Assembly: GCF_000204055.1 (NCBI RefSeq) | Contig: NW_006768769.1 | Coordinates: 2,237,577 to 2,301,576, forward strand | DNA: 64,000 nt | Reading direction: 5' to 3' | Origin: Melampsora larici-populina 98AG31 | Lineage: Eukaryota; Basidiomycota; Pucciniomycetes; Pucciniales; Melampsoraceae | The notes under the pieces: model-generated | Told to the model about the DNA's origin: nothing | Database searches by the model: none | What the model saw: the letters and a program-made list of their open reading frames with translations, nothing else | Shown here: positions 1 to 11,288 of the stretch, piece after piece | Position numbering within the stretch: the stretch's first letter is position 1 | How the letters are laid out: every line of letters begins with the position of its first letter | Program-made: the position numbers and the translations under genes

Positions 1-672
1 TCCTGGCCTCCCGACCGCTACGGGCATCATGGACATGCTTCTCGTCTGGTGCAGTCCGCCCACATGGGAGTATATGTGCTCCGCTTCCTGCGCTTTCCGT
101 CGAGTCTTGGTGGTGACACAGTGCGAATGCGAGGTTGGCCGGTTTGGTGAGGATGGTAGATGGAGGTGGAAGATAGACAGAGAGGGAAGGAGCGCGGTTG
201 TGAAAGGGTAGGGTAAGGAGTAAGAAGGTGAGATATATTTACCTTCGCCCGAGTGAAGGCGTTGCGAGGAAGCTGATCCGGATCCTGAATTGCTAGGGGT
301 GGGCGAGGTATCATCTCGTCGACCTTTCCCTTTATCTCTAGGGGGGGCGTAGGAGTCGTCCTCCTCGTCTGATTCTAGCAGGGGGCCGTCGTCCAGACGG
401 TGTAAATCGCCATCTACCTCCCCTATTCCGTCTCCCTCTGTGATTTCGTCGCCGTCTAGGTCATCGACGTCGTCTGGAATTTCTATCGCCGGGGGTTGAG
501 GATGTGGAGGAGGTGGTGGTGGTTGTTGTGGTGGCAAGGTTGGTTGCTTGTTCGAATTGCGTCTTGGGGTCGCCAATGGCGGGCCTGGAGCTTGCCCAGT
601 TGCCACCGAATGAGACCTCGTGACTCTCAGCGCTTCGGCCGCTTCAGCTGCTCGATCTAAGGCTGCTTGCAT
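1..672 (-). CDS. Partial acidic, proline-rich protein (5' part, runs off left edge)
   Basis: A reading frame starts at an ATG at 672 and stays open for 224 codons to the window edge, so no stop is seen. The first ~30 residues are Ala/Arg-rich. A Pro/Gln stretch (about residues 45-62) follows, then an Asp/Glu-rich stretch (about 64-110), then a Ser/Gly-rich basic stretch. Composition is that of a disordered region. A good splice donor (GGTAAATAT, around 242) lies inside the open frame and the residues after it look less protein-like, so the exon may end there with an intron following. No domain is recognised. The Gag-like N-termini of fungal retroelements can look similar, but nothing here proves that. 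Confidence 0.4.
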   Translation of the reverse strand, partial: MQAALDRAAEAAEALRVTRSHSVATGQAPGPPLATPRRNSNKQPTLPPQQPPPPPPHPQPPAIEIPDDVDDLDGDEITEGDGIGEVDGDLHRLDDGPLLESDEEDDSYAPPRDKGKGRRDDTSPTPSNSGSGSASSQRLHSGEGKYISPSYSLPYPFTTALLPSLSIFHLHLPSSPNRPTSHSHCVTTKTRRKAQEAEHIYSHVGGLHQTRSMSMMPVAVGRPG

Positions 673-776
673 TTTCTTGTCTTGTGTTGATTACGCTCTT
701 TAAGTCTATTTGACGGGGGTTTCTGTTAATTTGATAACTTGCAATATTTCGCGCGAAGTATTCACCAATGTGAATC

Positions 777-925
777 GTGAGAACTTTGATCGAGATCTTG
801 CTGTGAGAGATTCGCCTGGGTGAAAAATCTCAGATGGTGGAAATCCTTCAAACTACACTGTAGTTTATTTCACTGAGATTTCACGCGCCTCATCTGTCAC
901 ACGCGGATTCGCTCCAAGTTCTCAT
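777..925. repeat. Imperfect 149-bp palindrome (hairpin element)
   Basis: The left arm begins GTGAGAACTT and the right arm ends with the complement of ATGAGAACTT. The arms match imperfectly inward, including AAATCTCAG and AAACTACA blocks, around the centre CTACACTGTAG at 853-863. A second small hairpin (GAACCACC / GGTGGTTC) lies at 934-957. It fits a foldback or MITE-like element; no target duplication was identified. Confidence 0.5.
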
Positions 926-1350
926 GGACATCCGAACCACCTGTGTTATGGTGGTTCGTTCCAAGAATGCAAAGGAGAGAGGCAGAAAAACAAATGAAAA
1001 GGGAACTGAGAAGAAGACTGATACGAAAGGGAGGCACAAGGGAGTGAATGATATGCAGGTGAGTCAATTGAGTTGAAAGTGTGATGATAGGTGATGATTT
1101 TTCAAATTAGACTGAGATTTATATTGATAACAAATACAGTTTACAAACTTTAAAAGAGAAGTGCATGATAAATCTACCAGACTGATTACTCAGGCTTTGA
1201 ATCCTTGTACAGATAGACACATATGTAAAGTGAATTAAAAACAAATATAAGAAGAGGGGGGTAACAAGGATCTTGGTAATACAAGACAATTGGAAAGAAA
1301 AAAAGAGAGAAGAAAGTGAGAAATGTGCAAGCCTCTGGAAACTTGTTGTG

Positions 1351-1440
1351 GAAAGGTTTTGAAAAGCTCAGGACAATATGGTCCAGAGGAAGGTGGTAGA
1401 AAACCTTTTCCAACAGGCAATCCATGGCCTCCGCCCCCCC
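1351..1440 (+). repeat. Dispersed repeat shared with the 3' flank of the DIRS-like element
   Basis: This block resembles 14661-14760. Shared pieces in the same order are GCTCAGGAC, GTCCAGAG, GGTGGTAGAAAACC and a GGCCT-CGGCCCCCCC box. In the second copy it lies ~250 bp downstream of the recombinase ORF of a DIRS-like element. The surrounding purine-rich sequence (about 1100-1680) is also similar in style, so this may be the 3' remnant of a related element whose coding part is gone. No gene is visible in 926-1900. Confidence 0.5.
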
Positions 1441-1899
1441 TCAACCAAGCCATGAACCTTAAAAATAAGGGAGCTGGCTCAGCAGTGATTGCCTGAACAA
1501 AAAGAATCTTAATTATGTACATGAGATAAACAAGGAACTGTCAGAGACAAAAATACAAACAACATTTAGTAGAATGCAAGCAAGAGAAACAAAAAATCTT
1601 GAATATCAAAAAGATAATCAACATTTAATAAACTAGAGAACCCTTCTTAGAAATTTTTGTATGCGATGAAATGGATAGGAGATTTAAATAATGTATTGGA
1701 TTTGTTGATGGTCAATTGACGTAAGGAGATAATTTAGTAAAGAACATAAGTAAAACTTAACAAGCCTTGAGGGTTAAAGAAGAAAGAATCACTTAAATGA
1801 AGGATAGACAAGAATGATGTCATACATTTCATTTAACCCCAATTACTCAAATCCCTTTTCCTTATAATCTTCGGGCTCTCTGTTTTAGTTCTCTTTTCC

Positions 1900-2375
1900 C
1901 ATCTTTGGAAAAGAGAACATACATATTTCATAAACTTGTTTTCCTCTGAATTGAATCATTATCTGATAAGAGTTTGTTAGTCTCATCTTTGACTTAGATC
2001 ACAGCTCACATTATCCACATGTGCTTTATCTTATTATCACCTAACCTTTAACAGGTGCTTTAACAGTTCTTCTCTATTATCATTTCATTTCTATGAACTA
2101 GTGATTGATTTTTTCTTTGTATTGTGTTATCTTGTTATAGGTTAGTCACTATTCCTAAGAGCCGCATATAGTACACCTACTTATTACTCATAGTGCTTTC
2201 ATCAGGTAATTAAAAACATCTTTGGAAAAGAGAACTCTCATCTTTGACTTAGATCACAGCTCACATTATTCATGTGTGCTTTATCTTATTATCACCTAAC
2301 ATTTAACAGGTTAGTCACTATTCCTAAGAGCAGGATATAGTACACCTACTTATTACTCATAGCGTTTCATCAGGT
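1900..2375. repeat. Direct duplication, second copy lacking two internal segments
   Basis: Copy 1 is 1900-2206 and copy 2 is 2218-2375. They align closely, except that copy 2 lacks 1919-1980 (62 bp) and 2055-2140 (86 bp) of copy 1. The second missing segment starts GT and ends AG. The duplication lies just upstream of the ornithine carbamoyltransferase pseudogene. Confidence 0.65.
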
Positions 2376-2420
2376 GTCATACTTATAGGATCATATTCTG
2401 ATTCACTCATACATTTTCAG

Positions 2421-3127
2421 GATTTGAATGATATGATTATTAGTTATTCTGTATTAGGTATCAATTTGGATATTGCTACTCCCAAGGGTTATGAATTAGA
2501 GCCTAGGGTTTTGGAAAGGATGAAGCTTGGTTTGGTTGAAGACTCAGAGGTTCATAGAGGGGGCAAATTGCTTCATTTCCATGATCTGCTTGAAGCTATA
2601 AAAGATGCTGATGTGATTGTTACAGATACATGGTAAGTGTGTGTCTTCATCTTGAAAAACTCTTTTTTTCCTCAAAAAGATGGAATGATCCATAAAACAT
2701 GATTTTTCCGGGGTTCTCAATGGGACAAGAAGATGAGATGAAATGTAGATTAAAGAATCTTGAAGGATATTAAATCACAGAGGAAATATGTAAGATGGGT
2801 AATGCTAAAAACAATTGGAAATTTTTTATGCATTGTTTACCCAGACATCAAGATGAAGTTGATGATCAGGTAAGTTACAATCTCACTTTTTACTTCAATT
2901 TCTTGGAGAGAAGGAATGGGCTCTGTTTTTGAGATTTGATCATTTAGGTCTTTTATGGACCTAGATCTTTGGTTTTCCAAGAAGCAGGAAATCAAAAATG
3001 GACGATCTTGTAAGAATCTTTTTATAAAACATCTTGAAATTCAGTAAAATTCAACCAGATCAAAACCTGTTTTTTTTTTAATTTTAGGAGCGTTTTTGAA
3101 GCTTATTTTGGTCGTTGGATGACATAA
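2421..3127 (+). pseudogene. Ornithine carbamoyltransferase pseudogene (C-terminal half)
   Basis: Ornithine carbamoyltransferase makes citrulline from ornithine and carbamoyl phosphate in mitochondrial arginine synthesis. Four exon-like blocks read in order: 2421-2632 (with GINLDIATPKGYE and DADVIVTDTW), about 2719-2869 (SMGQE, then the family's HCLP ornithine-site motif), 2948-3009 (VFYGPRS) and 3088-3127, ending in TAA. Introns are retained, so this is a genomic copy and not a processed one. It is broken: the block at 2720 has an in-frame TAA at 2771-2773, where a Gln codon would be expected. Its acceptor AG is missing (CCGGGG) and the join is shifted by a base. N-terminal exons (carbamoyl-phosphate site) were not found upstream. 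The family call is strong; the functional gene is presumably elsewhere. Confidence 0.85.
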
Positions 3128-4082
3128 AAAACTCATTGTTCAATATCTTATTCTTTGATACCTTTTTTTAGAAATGGAATGTGCTTTGTCTACAAAAATA
3201 TAAATACTAAAAAGATGCACCACTTGCATATTCCGGTCCCTCCTCTTCTCCGTCCATTGGGTCCATCTTTGGATATCAAGTCATATTGGCTTTTTTAGCT
3301 TTTGTTGGTTACTACTTTTGTTATCTGGACTCTGGTTTCTGTTTGTGCAACACTGCTCTAGTTCAATATCAAACTTCTTTGATAAAGAGGCCAGGTTTGC
3401 AAAGCAACACTTTTTTTGTTTCCACCAATTATGTCCTTCATATTTAACACCACTAAGTTTCCGCTTTAATTCCATTTTGGAATAACAACCTTGTCCCTGT
3501 TCATTGATCTTACTATTGATGTTTTGGTGCTTTTTGTTTTCTATCTTCAAGAGAACACGGTTCTTTTACACCTTGTCCAATGTTCTCTTTGCCATTCAAA
3601 TTCCTTTTGATGAATTTTTATGTTTCTTTCCTTTGAAAATCAGGGCATTTCCTATCACTGCCACCTCGCTTTTGCACTGCCTATGGGTACCAATCCAGGC
3701 TATAAAAAGGCCCATCTTCAGTCACCATTGCATTCCCTGATTTTCCGTACTCAATCAACAATCCTGTGCTCAATATTTACCTATCCCACATTGTAGCTAG
3801 TCTCAAACTTTCATTACCTCTTTTGTTAGTTTGCACAAATCCTTGGTTCTGCCTGCCCATAATCAACTGCGTAGGTTCAGATAAAAGATTGAACAACCTC
3901 AAATAATTTCAATTTTCATCTGTTTTATGACCTGAATCCCCAAATCACAAATTGTGCACCTTTGATCAGTAATTGCTGCGGTTGTAGAGCTTGAACAAGT
4001 CAATAATGAATTTTGAAAAAGTGTTACTTACTAATCACAACTTTTACCTCTCAAATGCAGCAGATATGTAGTCTTATACTTT
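3128..4082. other. No gene seen
   Basis: AT-rich sequence with short unsupported open frames on both strands (for example 3281-3550 minus). No domain, splice-consistent exon chain or RNA gene was recognised. Confidence 0.4.
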
Positions 4083-4424
4083 CACAGTGTCATTTTACTA
4101 CTCACTGGCAGGCCAGTACGTCCACCTCAATCCAATCTCAATCCAATCTCAAATCCATGTCAGTTCAATATCAATCCAATCTCAATGTTTGGCCTAGAGT
4201 AGCAGACAAACAACCTTCCAGAAAGAACTGGAATAAAGTTTGGTTGCATGTCCACACATGAAGGTGTCAGAATATCTGGAAGGTTTGAGAGATTATGCAG
4301 CCCATGCATAGCCCCCACTCAAACATAATTGGAGGTCAAACTGATATTGGACTGACATTGAATTGAGATTGGATTGAGGTGAATGGAACTCACTGCCCTG
4401 CCAGTGACTAGTAAAATGACACTG
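4083..4424. repeat. Inverted-repeat (foldback) element, ~340 bp
   Basis: The left arm (about 4083-4195) and right arm (about 4322-4424) are reverse complements with few differences. Both carry CACAGTGTCATTTTACTA, a CACTGGCAG block and CCTCAATCCAATCTCAAT. Inside, a second shorter inverted pair around CCTTCCAG / CTGGAAGG frames the loop. It has no coding capacity and fits a non-autonomous hairpin transposon. Confidence 0.6.
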
Positions 4425-7304
4425 TGTTTTGACTTTGTTTTCATTAACCAAAAATAAGGCTGTGATACCTTATGTCCCAAATTTTTGATTCTTTCCACTT
4501 CCAATTCACTTATTTTTTCTTTCTTCTTATGATGTTGTACAATCTTGGTTGACCGCTGTCAATTTTCACCAGGAGAGAAAGAGAGGGATAGAGAGGTTCA
4601 AAGAGAGGGATGGATATCAAATTTTTGACTTCTTGACTGTAAGACCAAACCCACTGATAAAGAAAGACAAAGCAGTTATAGATGGGACACAGTGCAAGGA
4701 CATCAACAAGAAGAAAAGCCTTGTTTTGAAACTTCTCTTCACCATAAAGTAGGATGATCAACCTGATCCAATCCATCAAACAAAGTCAATAATTTTCAAT
4801 CTCTCAGAGAAAAAAACACATGTCTCCTCATAATAAGTAAAGAAGAATTGATTCAAAATGTTTTGTGACCTCATTATGATATCCAAAAAGAACCACACAC
4901 ATACAATCATGCATACCTTGTCAAGAGATCCATCTATTCATCACAAAGACAGCGGTGAAATTAACTTTTATTGATTTTTTCCATTGGTACTTCCCAGATA
5001 AAAGAAAATTTGAGAGACCATAAAGAATGACAATTTAGATTTGGCTTCATCCACCAGTTGGTCTCAAGAAATTGACTCAAGTTCAGATCTTCAGCCACTT
5101 GAATTGTTTTTAAGTAAAGAACTACCTCCAGAAGAATCATATGAAACAACCTGAGTCCTTTATTACAAAATCAATTTCTTTGTATGAAACCCTTTTCCTG
5201 ATATCAATTTCTTGGACCTGGCTCAGCAAGTTTAGATCAAAAAGTCTGTTCTAATCAATCACCAAATTCTTCCACAGAGATAACAACAAGAGGTCCACCT
5301 CAGAATTCGATTTACATACCTGATCAGAAGAATTTTGAGACTGAAAAATTATCAGAATCCATCACATATCATTAAGTTGCTGAATTTTATCAACATAATC
5401 AAACAAAGGCTTCTTCTGGTAATCTTCAATTGTCAGATCAACTAGATGTCTTTACTCCAACTGAATAAAAACCTATCAATTCTTTTAGCAATAATTTGCT
5501 TGAATTTCCTAATCAAAATCTGTATAACTTGCACTGAAATTACAGTGATTTCCCAATATCCAATTCTACTCTGAAATTACATTTCATTCATCTATAATCA
5601 ATCAAGATGAATACTTGTTAAATAATTTATCTACTCATTCTATTTTTCCTTCACTTTTAAATCTGTTCCATGGTGAAAATTCTGATCAAAATTATTTACA
5701 CCATTAAAAAAATGAATTCAACCACAGATTTGACGTCAGAAATATGATTTCTGGAACACAAGTTCCAATTGCTTTATACTATCATGGTGACAAAACAAAG
5801 CTGAACATGTATTGTTTGTTTAGACTATCAGTAACCAGTTTAGAAAACTATGTTTGCCTTGTGGATTTGCTCTGCATGAGGCTTATGCAGCTTATTCATT
5901 ATACTGGAAAGAGGTTGATGAATATCAATCTGTTCAAGTGTTATCTTTCTTTACAGATTGTGAAGCGGGATACAAATATTTCCCTGTCCTTGTCCAATTG
6001 GTCACGGGATATCATTCATTAAACAATATATTGTGAGAGAAGTTGCAATAGGATTGTATAATCATTCATGGTCATTGTAGTGTGTTAGGAACTTTCTGTC
6101 ACATTTAACTTTGAGTTACACTTTCATTAAGTGTAAATAATAGTGGCACATGTAATTTTGCATTTTGGCACAGTCTGCATTACTATGGCCAGGTGAATGC
6201 CTTGGGAGGACAGGTTCAGAAAATAAATGATGTGGTGGAATGTACCATTCCTTATGGTTGATACAGAGTATTCAATGTTTACAGTAGTGGTAAGTTACAG
6301 TGTGTTATTTTGGAACCATTGGATATGTGATATAGGAGTTTCCCTGTTGCGGGCAAGCCCGCATATTTTCTAGTGTATTCAAAAGTAAGAATCATTGATC
6401 AATACTCACTTGAAACTTCTTTTTTCGAAATAAATAAACAGAACATATTTGAAAAACACTTGACTTGTTTGCCACAAATTGCACAAGTGATCAATTGATT
6501 TTGTTTGAACTGATGTCTTCTCATACCAAGCCGGCTATATTACAAGATTCTTTTATTTGTGTTCTTATTCGAAGCTCAAAGATCAAGCTTACTGATGGCT
6601 TGGTGTACTGATGGTGTACAAAATCAAAATGATGGCATAGTGGCATGCGCATATGGGAGGTTAGTATCGAGTGGAGGTGCTAAGAAGTAAAGCGAGTTTT
6701 AAAGGAAGGGCCATAGCACCTTAAGCCTGGTATTTCTGGTTACCGCGTTCACTTGTGAAGTAGGTTCTGTGTGACTTTATTTTCTGAGGAAGTGGGCTAT
6801 GGAAATCGTTTCGCGGAGCAAAGCACAAAGGAGGATGAGGAGTAGTAGTTTACTCTTGTTTGAAAATCTTTTTATCAACGCATCATGAAAATTGACCAGG
6901 ACACGTATGTGACCACCCATATTACCTTAGTCTTTCTGAACCACTATCAAGTAGCACACTCGACCAGAACATGGTTTCCTCTTCCTGGCGCCCCTTTTCT
7001 TGTCTTCTTCCTCTCGGGGACTTGCTTTCCCAGTTTCTCATCTCCTTGACACAGGTGGCCAAAAGGCACGACGTCACCTGTGAGTTCCATCGAGTACGGT
7101 GACGTGGTGTATGAGTCCGAAACAGGGCCGGGACAATACCCGGCCCCAAGAGAGAATGGTGTACAAAATGTGAAAATTGAAATTTCATAATTTCAGTACA
7201 CCACCAACCACTCATACACCTTCAGCTTCGAATCAAAAATCTAAAAGATTTATAACCTCCAAAAGAAATATTCCTATTTCATTTTCAAAAAAGAAGACGC
7301 AAGA
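4425..7304. other. Gene-poor stretch
   Basis: No gene can be supported. Two overlapping plus-strand frames at 5744-6036 have a protein-like composition but no recognisable domain and no splice context. They may be debris of a mobile element. The last part (about 7140-7304) is presumably leader sequence of the DIRS-like element. Confidence 0.35.
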
Positions 7305-7689
7305 ATGACATCACAAGTACAAGCGAGCACAGAAGCCTTTAATGAAGATGTAAACCTTATTTTAACAAATCACGAAACAGAGAAAAAACAGCAAGGAGGA
7401 GGAAATACAAGCAGAGGAAGAGGAAAAGGTACAAGAGGCAGAGGAAGAGGTAGAAAGTCATCAGATAGACAAACACGGAGCATAACAAAAGGTCAAATTA
7501 GAAATCCAAAAGATGGAACAACAGACAAAGAAAACAATGATCAAGATGAAAGAAATGGAAGTGAAAAAGAAGAGGAGTTAACGTCAATTGGAGAAGGAAG
7601 CGAGCAAGACGATGAGGCAAATGAAGATGTAGAAGAGGGAACAAACAAGGAGAAAGGAGTTGATAGAGAAGAAGACAACATTTCACTAG
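7305..7689 (+). CDS. DIRS-like ORF1, putative first exon (GR-rich, then acidic)
   Basis: ATG at 7305. Residues about 34-52 form an Arg-Gly box (repeated RGRG/GRGR). This is followed by a Lys/Asp-rich and then strongly acidic tail, the composition of a nucleic-acid-binding Gag N-terminus. The frame meets a splice donor (G|GTAAG) at 7690 in phase 1. An acceptor at 8994-8995 restores the frame exactly into the open frame that precedes the main Gag-like ORF. I infer a 1306-bp intron, which is long for this genome. The alternative is a separate small ORF that ends at 7760 when unspliced. The function is inferred from composition and position only. Confidence 0.45.
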
Positions 7690-8048
7690 GTAAGAAACAA
7701 CTCACAATCATAATCATCTTTATTATATATATACTCCACATACAATACACACCACAATAGATAGCTTGAATATCTGGAAACAGATGGTGTCAGCCATGAG
7801 GAGTATTCTGTGATACTCCCATGTGTCAGCCATCATTTATGTACACATCGGTTCAGAGTTGTTAACACAAGCAATGAATTTCAGGTCATTACCAACCGTG
7901 AAAGCAACAAGACCCTAGTCCCAAAATAGGGTATTGATTGACTCCAAGAAGTAACCTATTGATGTTGCGTGTTTCAAGATCAAACCCTGATGACAGCATC
8001 CAGGGAAAACCCTGACAGTCTAGCTCAGAGCGAGTGACTTTTCTCTGA

Positions 8049-8057
8049 TATATAAAA
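8049..8057 (+). promoter_or_regulatory. TATA box of promoter module A
   Basis: TATATAAAA about 1 kb upstream of the Gag-like ORF. It has a counterpart (TATATAAA at 10979-10986) upstream of the RT ORF, at nearly the same distance from the shared leader repeat. Confidence 0.5.
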
Positions 8058-8334
8058 CAAGGATTCTGTGCATCCAAACAAAGAAGAACAATCTTAACAT
8101 TATACCGTACCACTTTTTACCGCAACTCATCAATGAATTAGCATTTTACATCAAAATCCTTCTTTGTTTATCTTTCATCTGAAAGAAGACTTATTTAGAA
8201 TTCTTATCTTTTAGAATCCTTTATCGCATCTTCTTTCATATCAAAGACACCCTTTTTTTCTCTGAGTCACTATCTCTTTATCAATTGATGGTTTCCTTAC
8301 TATTTGAATTGATATTGTAGATAGTCTCTCATTT

Positions 8335-8645
8335 TCCTTTTGATGATAAATTCATCAAACCAACGCTAAAGCGTCACCTAAGGAATAACCACGAATCCCT
8401 TCGTATTCACCTTAGAAGGCTACCGTCGTGATTGCACTTCGATAAGCTACTGGCAGCGGTAATCATCCCGCACCTAAGACAACTATACGTAACGACTATA
8501 GTTCCTTTTACTTACAAAGAATTGAAAAATAATCTCCCTCAAGTTTCAATAATATTGTCTAAAACTTGATAGAATACATTTTGTAAGTACTATTCAGCTC
8601 TGAACTACCAGTCATCTGCCATGACTTAGAGTCTCAGGCCGACAG
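8335..8645 (+). repeat. Leader repeat, copy A (upstream of Gag-like ORF)
   Basis: It resembles 11289-11622. Shared blocks in order: ATCAAACCAACGCT, AAGCGTCA, CTGGCAGCGGT, CACCTAAGACA, AACGACTATA, AAAAATAATCTCCCTC, GATAGAATACATTTTGT and TCTCAGGC-GACA. The last block contains the start codon of ORF2 in copy B, but the ATG is lost here. It is probably a duplicated 5' leader or promoter module. Confidence 0.7.
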
Positions 8646-8822
8646 ATGGCTTGAATATCCTTGAATATCATATAAGGATGGCTTGAATATCCGACAAGGA
8701 TGGCTTGAATATCCTAATAAGGATGGCTTGAATGTCCTATAAGGATGGCTAGAATATCCTACAAGGATGGCGTGAATATCTGATAAAGATAGCTAGATTA
8801 TCCCATGAGGACGGCTTGAATA
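8645..8822 (+). repeat. Tandem repeat, ~24-bp units
   Basis: Seven to eight imperfect copies of a unit like GGATGGCTTGAATATCC, immediately downstream of leader copy A and upstream of the Gag-like ORF. There are no equivalents after leader copy B. Confidence 0.75.
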
Positions 8823-8995
8823 TAAAAAGACCGAATAAGAAGAATAGAAGCTCACATATCCTTGAGGCTGCATGAATGGACCTTTGGAAACAGCTTGAGA
8901 AAACCTAAAGGTTCAGAAAGAGATGAATTAGAAAAACAATGAAAAAGTGAAAAGAGCAAAACTGATAAAAGAAAATTGTCCGGGATGAAATGTAG

Positions 8996-10239
8996 AAAAT
9001 GAAGCAGAATTCGTAATCGAAAACGCGCACATCGAGAGAGAAAGTGATAGATATGTGGCGGAATTAGAGAGACTATTCAAAAAAGGCAAGATGGCTAGAT
9101 TCCAAATGCTAGAGATCGCATACGAAAAATGGTGCGAGAAGGCAGGAGTAGAACCAAAGAGTGTAGTGATGTTAGGCTGTTCGAGCGACAAAGAAGAGGT
9201 GGAAGTAAATCAATCAAAAAGAAAAGGCAAGACGCAAGTAGCGGAAAAACCAGCAAAAATTGGGAAGACGATGAATCATGGAACAGTCTTAACTCACCAA
9301 TTGATTGACCTATCTCCATATTGGGACAGCAGAATGCAAGCTTGTTTTGGCTATGTACCGCTAACGATTTTCGTGCAAGCTTGGTTATTAGCGGACAAGA
9401 CACATATGTCGAATAGAAAGAAACAGTCCACATCTTGTTCTGATATAGTCGCTTATGTAGGCCTGAGGGTCCCGAACAAATGGAGGCAAAGCTTCCTAAT
9501 GTGGTCTACATCCTTCAATCTGTACGTTCAATATTGGAGAGTGAAATATGGAAGAGAAGATATAGCAGCTAGATTAGAAGAACATTACAAAGTTGTATTA
9601 GCTATAAAATCAAAATATCACGAAGCATGGGCCCCAGCATTAAGATACGACATCACTCACCGGACAAACGTATTTAGTCACACATTACCTGATGGATCGT
9701 TGTCCGATGTTGGTCAGAAGAATGAAGTTTTGGAAGAACAAGCAATCACGGATTTGAAAGCAAACAACAATCATAGATACTTTGATAACCCTTACATAGT
9801 AGGAGGAGCTCTAGAACATGTGAACCCTTGGACAGGTAGACATCAGGTAGGATGGGACCTAGTCGCTAACGGTGATGAGCAGATAACAGCGGTGTCAGGA
9901 GGTAGAATGTTGTCACATCTAGCCTCAGCGGGAGGAAGTCACGCGAATCACGTAAATACATCACACGGCCAACACGCCTATCATGGAGGAAACTACAACT
10001 CACACCTAGATCATCATGAACATGGGAATGGAAACATCAGCAGAGGTAGAGGAAAGAGAGGAAGAAGTTTTGGAAGAGGCGTAGGAAATAGAGGAGGAAA
10101 CTCGAGACAAACAACTCACACTACGCCTACAACGTTGGTGAATGGAGTGGCTGTACCAAAGTTTGGTCCAGGAGCTTTCGAAGCGATAAAAGCAGCGAAG
10201 CAAAGCAGTGCAAGCAGTAGTGGAGCGGTGACACAGTGA
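8996..10239 (+). CDS. DIRS-like retrotransposon ORF1 (Gag-like), main exon
   Basis: About 415 codons from the inferred acceptor at 8996. The longest unspliced frame begins with a GTG at 9055, and the first in-frame ATG is at 9091. The N-terminal part is a charged helix (coiled-coil-like). The middle (about 9280-9720) is rich in Trp/Tyr, with an ALRYDITHR-type segment that I associate with Gag-like ORFs of fungal DIRS elements. The C-terminus is His/Gly-rich and then RGRG-rich, suited to nucleic acid binding. It lies upstream of RT/RNase H and recombinase ORFs in the same orientation, the usual DIRS order. No zinc knuckle is present. The exact start depends on the inferred intron. Confidence 0.6.
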
Positions 10240-10978
10240 GTTAAGATGATATGATTTGTTTTACTGTTTAAACGGAATTTCATTTAAATCTTTGCCATAT
10301 AAGAAAACATGTGCAATGAACCGCTTTAATAAAAGCAAAAAGTTACTGAGAGTCGTGAGTGAGAAACTGAGTTGAGTTTGATCTGTCATATGTTGAATTT
10401 TAGATCACGTGAAAAGCCAAGATCGATAGATCAACAAGTGAGAAGCCTGAGAAGTGTGAATCCGCCAAAGGACACCCTAGAGCCAACGACAGAAAATACA
10501 CCCAAACAACAACAGTCAATAAATGAAATGTCAGAGATATGCAACAAAAAGTGTCAACTATAAGAGCTTCTGTGGATCAGAACCTCTACCTATTTAACAA
10601 ACATACAAATAAATGGTTGAACCATTGATTAAAACCAGACTTATAAAAAGAAAACCCACATCGCTATCACTCAGTGTCAAGAGTGTAAAACTTAGAATAA
10701 AATGTCTTTTTACATTTGAAGTAACATACAAAAAATTATACTTAATAAGTTATGTTTAAAAAACATTACTTAAGAAAATATGAGGTAAGAAATTGAAAGC
10801 GTAGCTATCAAGACAACCAAGAAACAAAAAAGATAAGGGTCCAGTCAATCAAACAAACCCTGACTAGGCAAACCCTTAACTACAAACATCACCGACATAT
10901 TAAACTGGACTAGGCAGCAACAGTTAAGTGATGTAATCAAACCCTGAAGATTCATTAAAGAACACTCGCTGACCAGGA

Positions 10979-10986
10979 TATATAAA
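10979..10986 (+). promoter_or_regulatory. TATA box of promoter module B
   Basis: TATATAAA about 620 bp upstream of the RT ORF and ~330 bp before leader repeat B. It matches the layout of module A. The preceding ~130 bp (a TCAAACCCTGA block) also resembles the sequence before the TATA box at 8049. Confidence 0.5.
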
Positions 10987-11288
10987 CAATGAGCTTACCT
11001 CGAAAAGAGAGGAGAATCATCTTTTACATTACACTTTATTAAACAAATTCATTTTTAAACTATCCTCTGTTTTAGAAAGATCAAACCCGCATTTTTTCCA
11101 TTTCTTATTTCATTCATCTGATCCAGTTCATAGCCATACTTAGAATCTTAATTTTTAGTTTCTTATCGTATCAAGCTAGTGTCTTGGACAGATCTCTTTT
11201 TCTCTTCCATCCTTATCCTTTACCCCCTCAGGACGTTAAAGATCGTGATAGTATAATCTATCTTTGACTAAAGTTCCTAAATTCATAT

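Noticed and set aside
6922..7215. 97-codon minus frame near the left side of the DIRS-like element
   Set aside because: No domain, no matching inverted terminal repeat, and composition unlike the element's ORFs.
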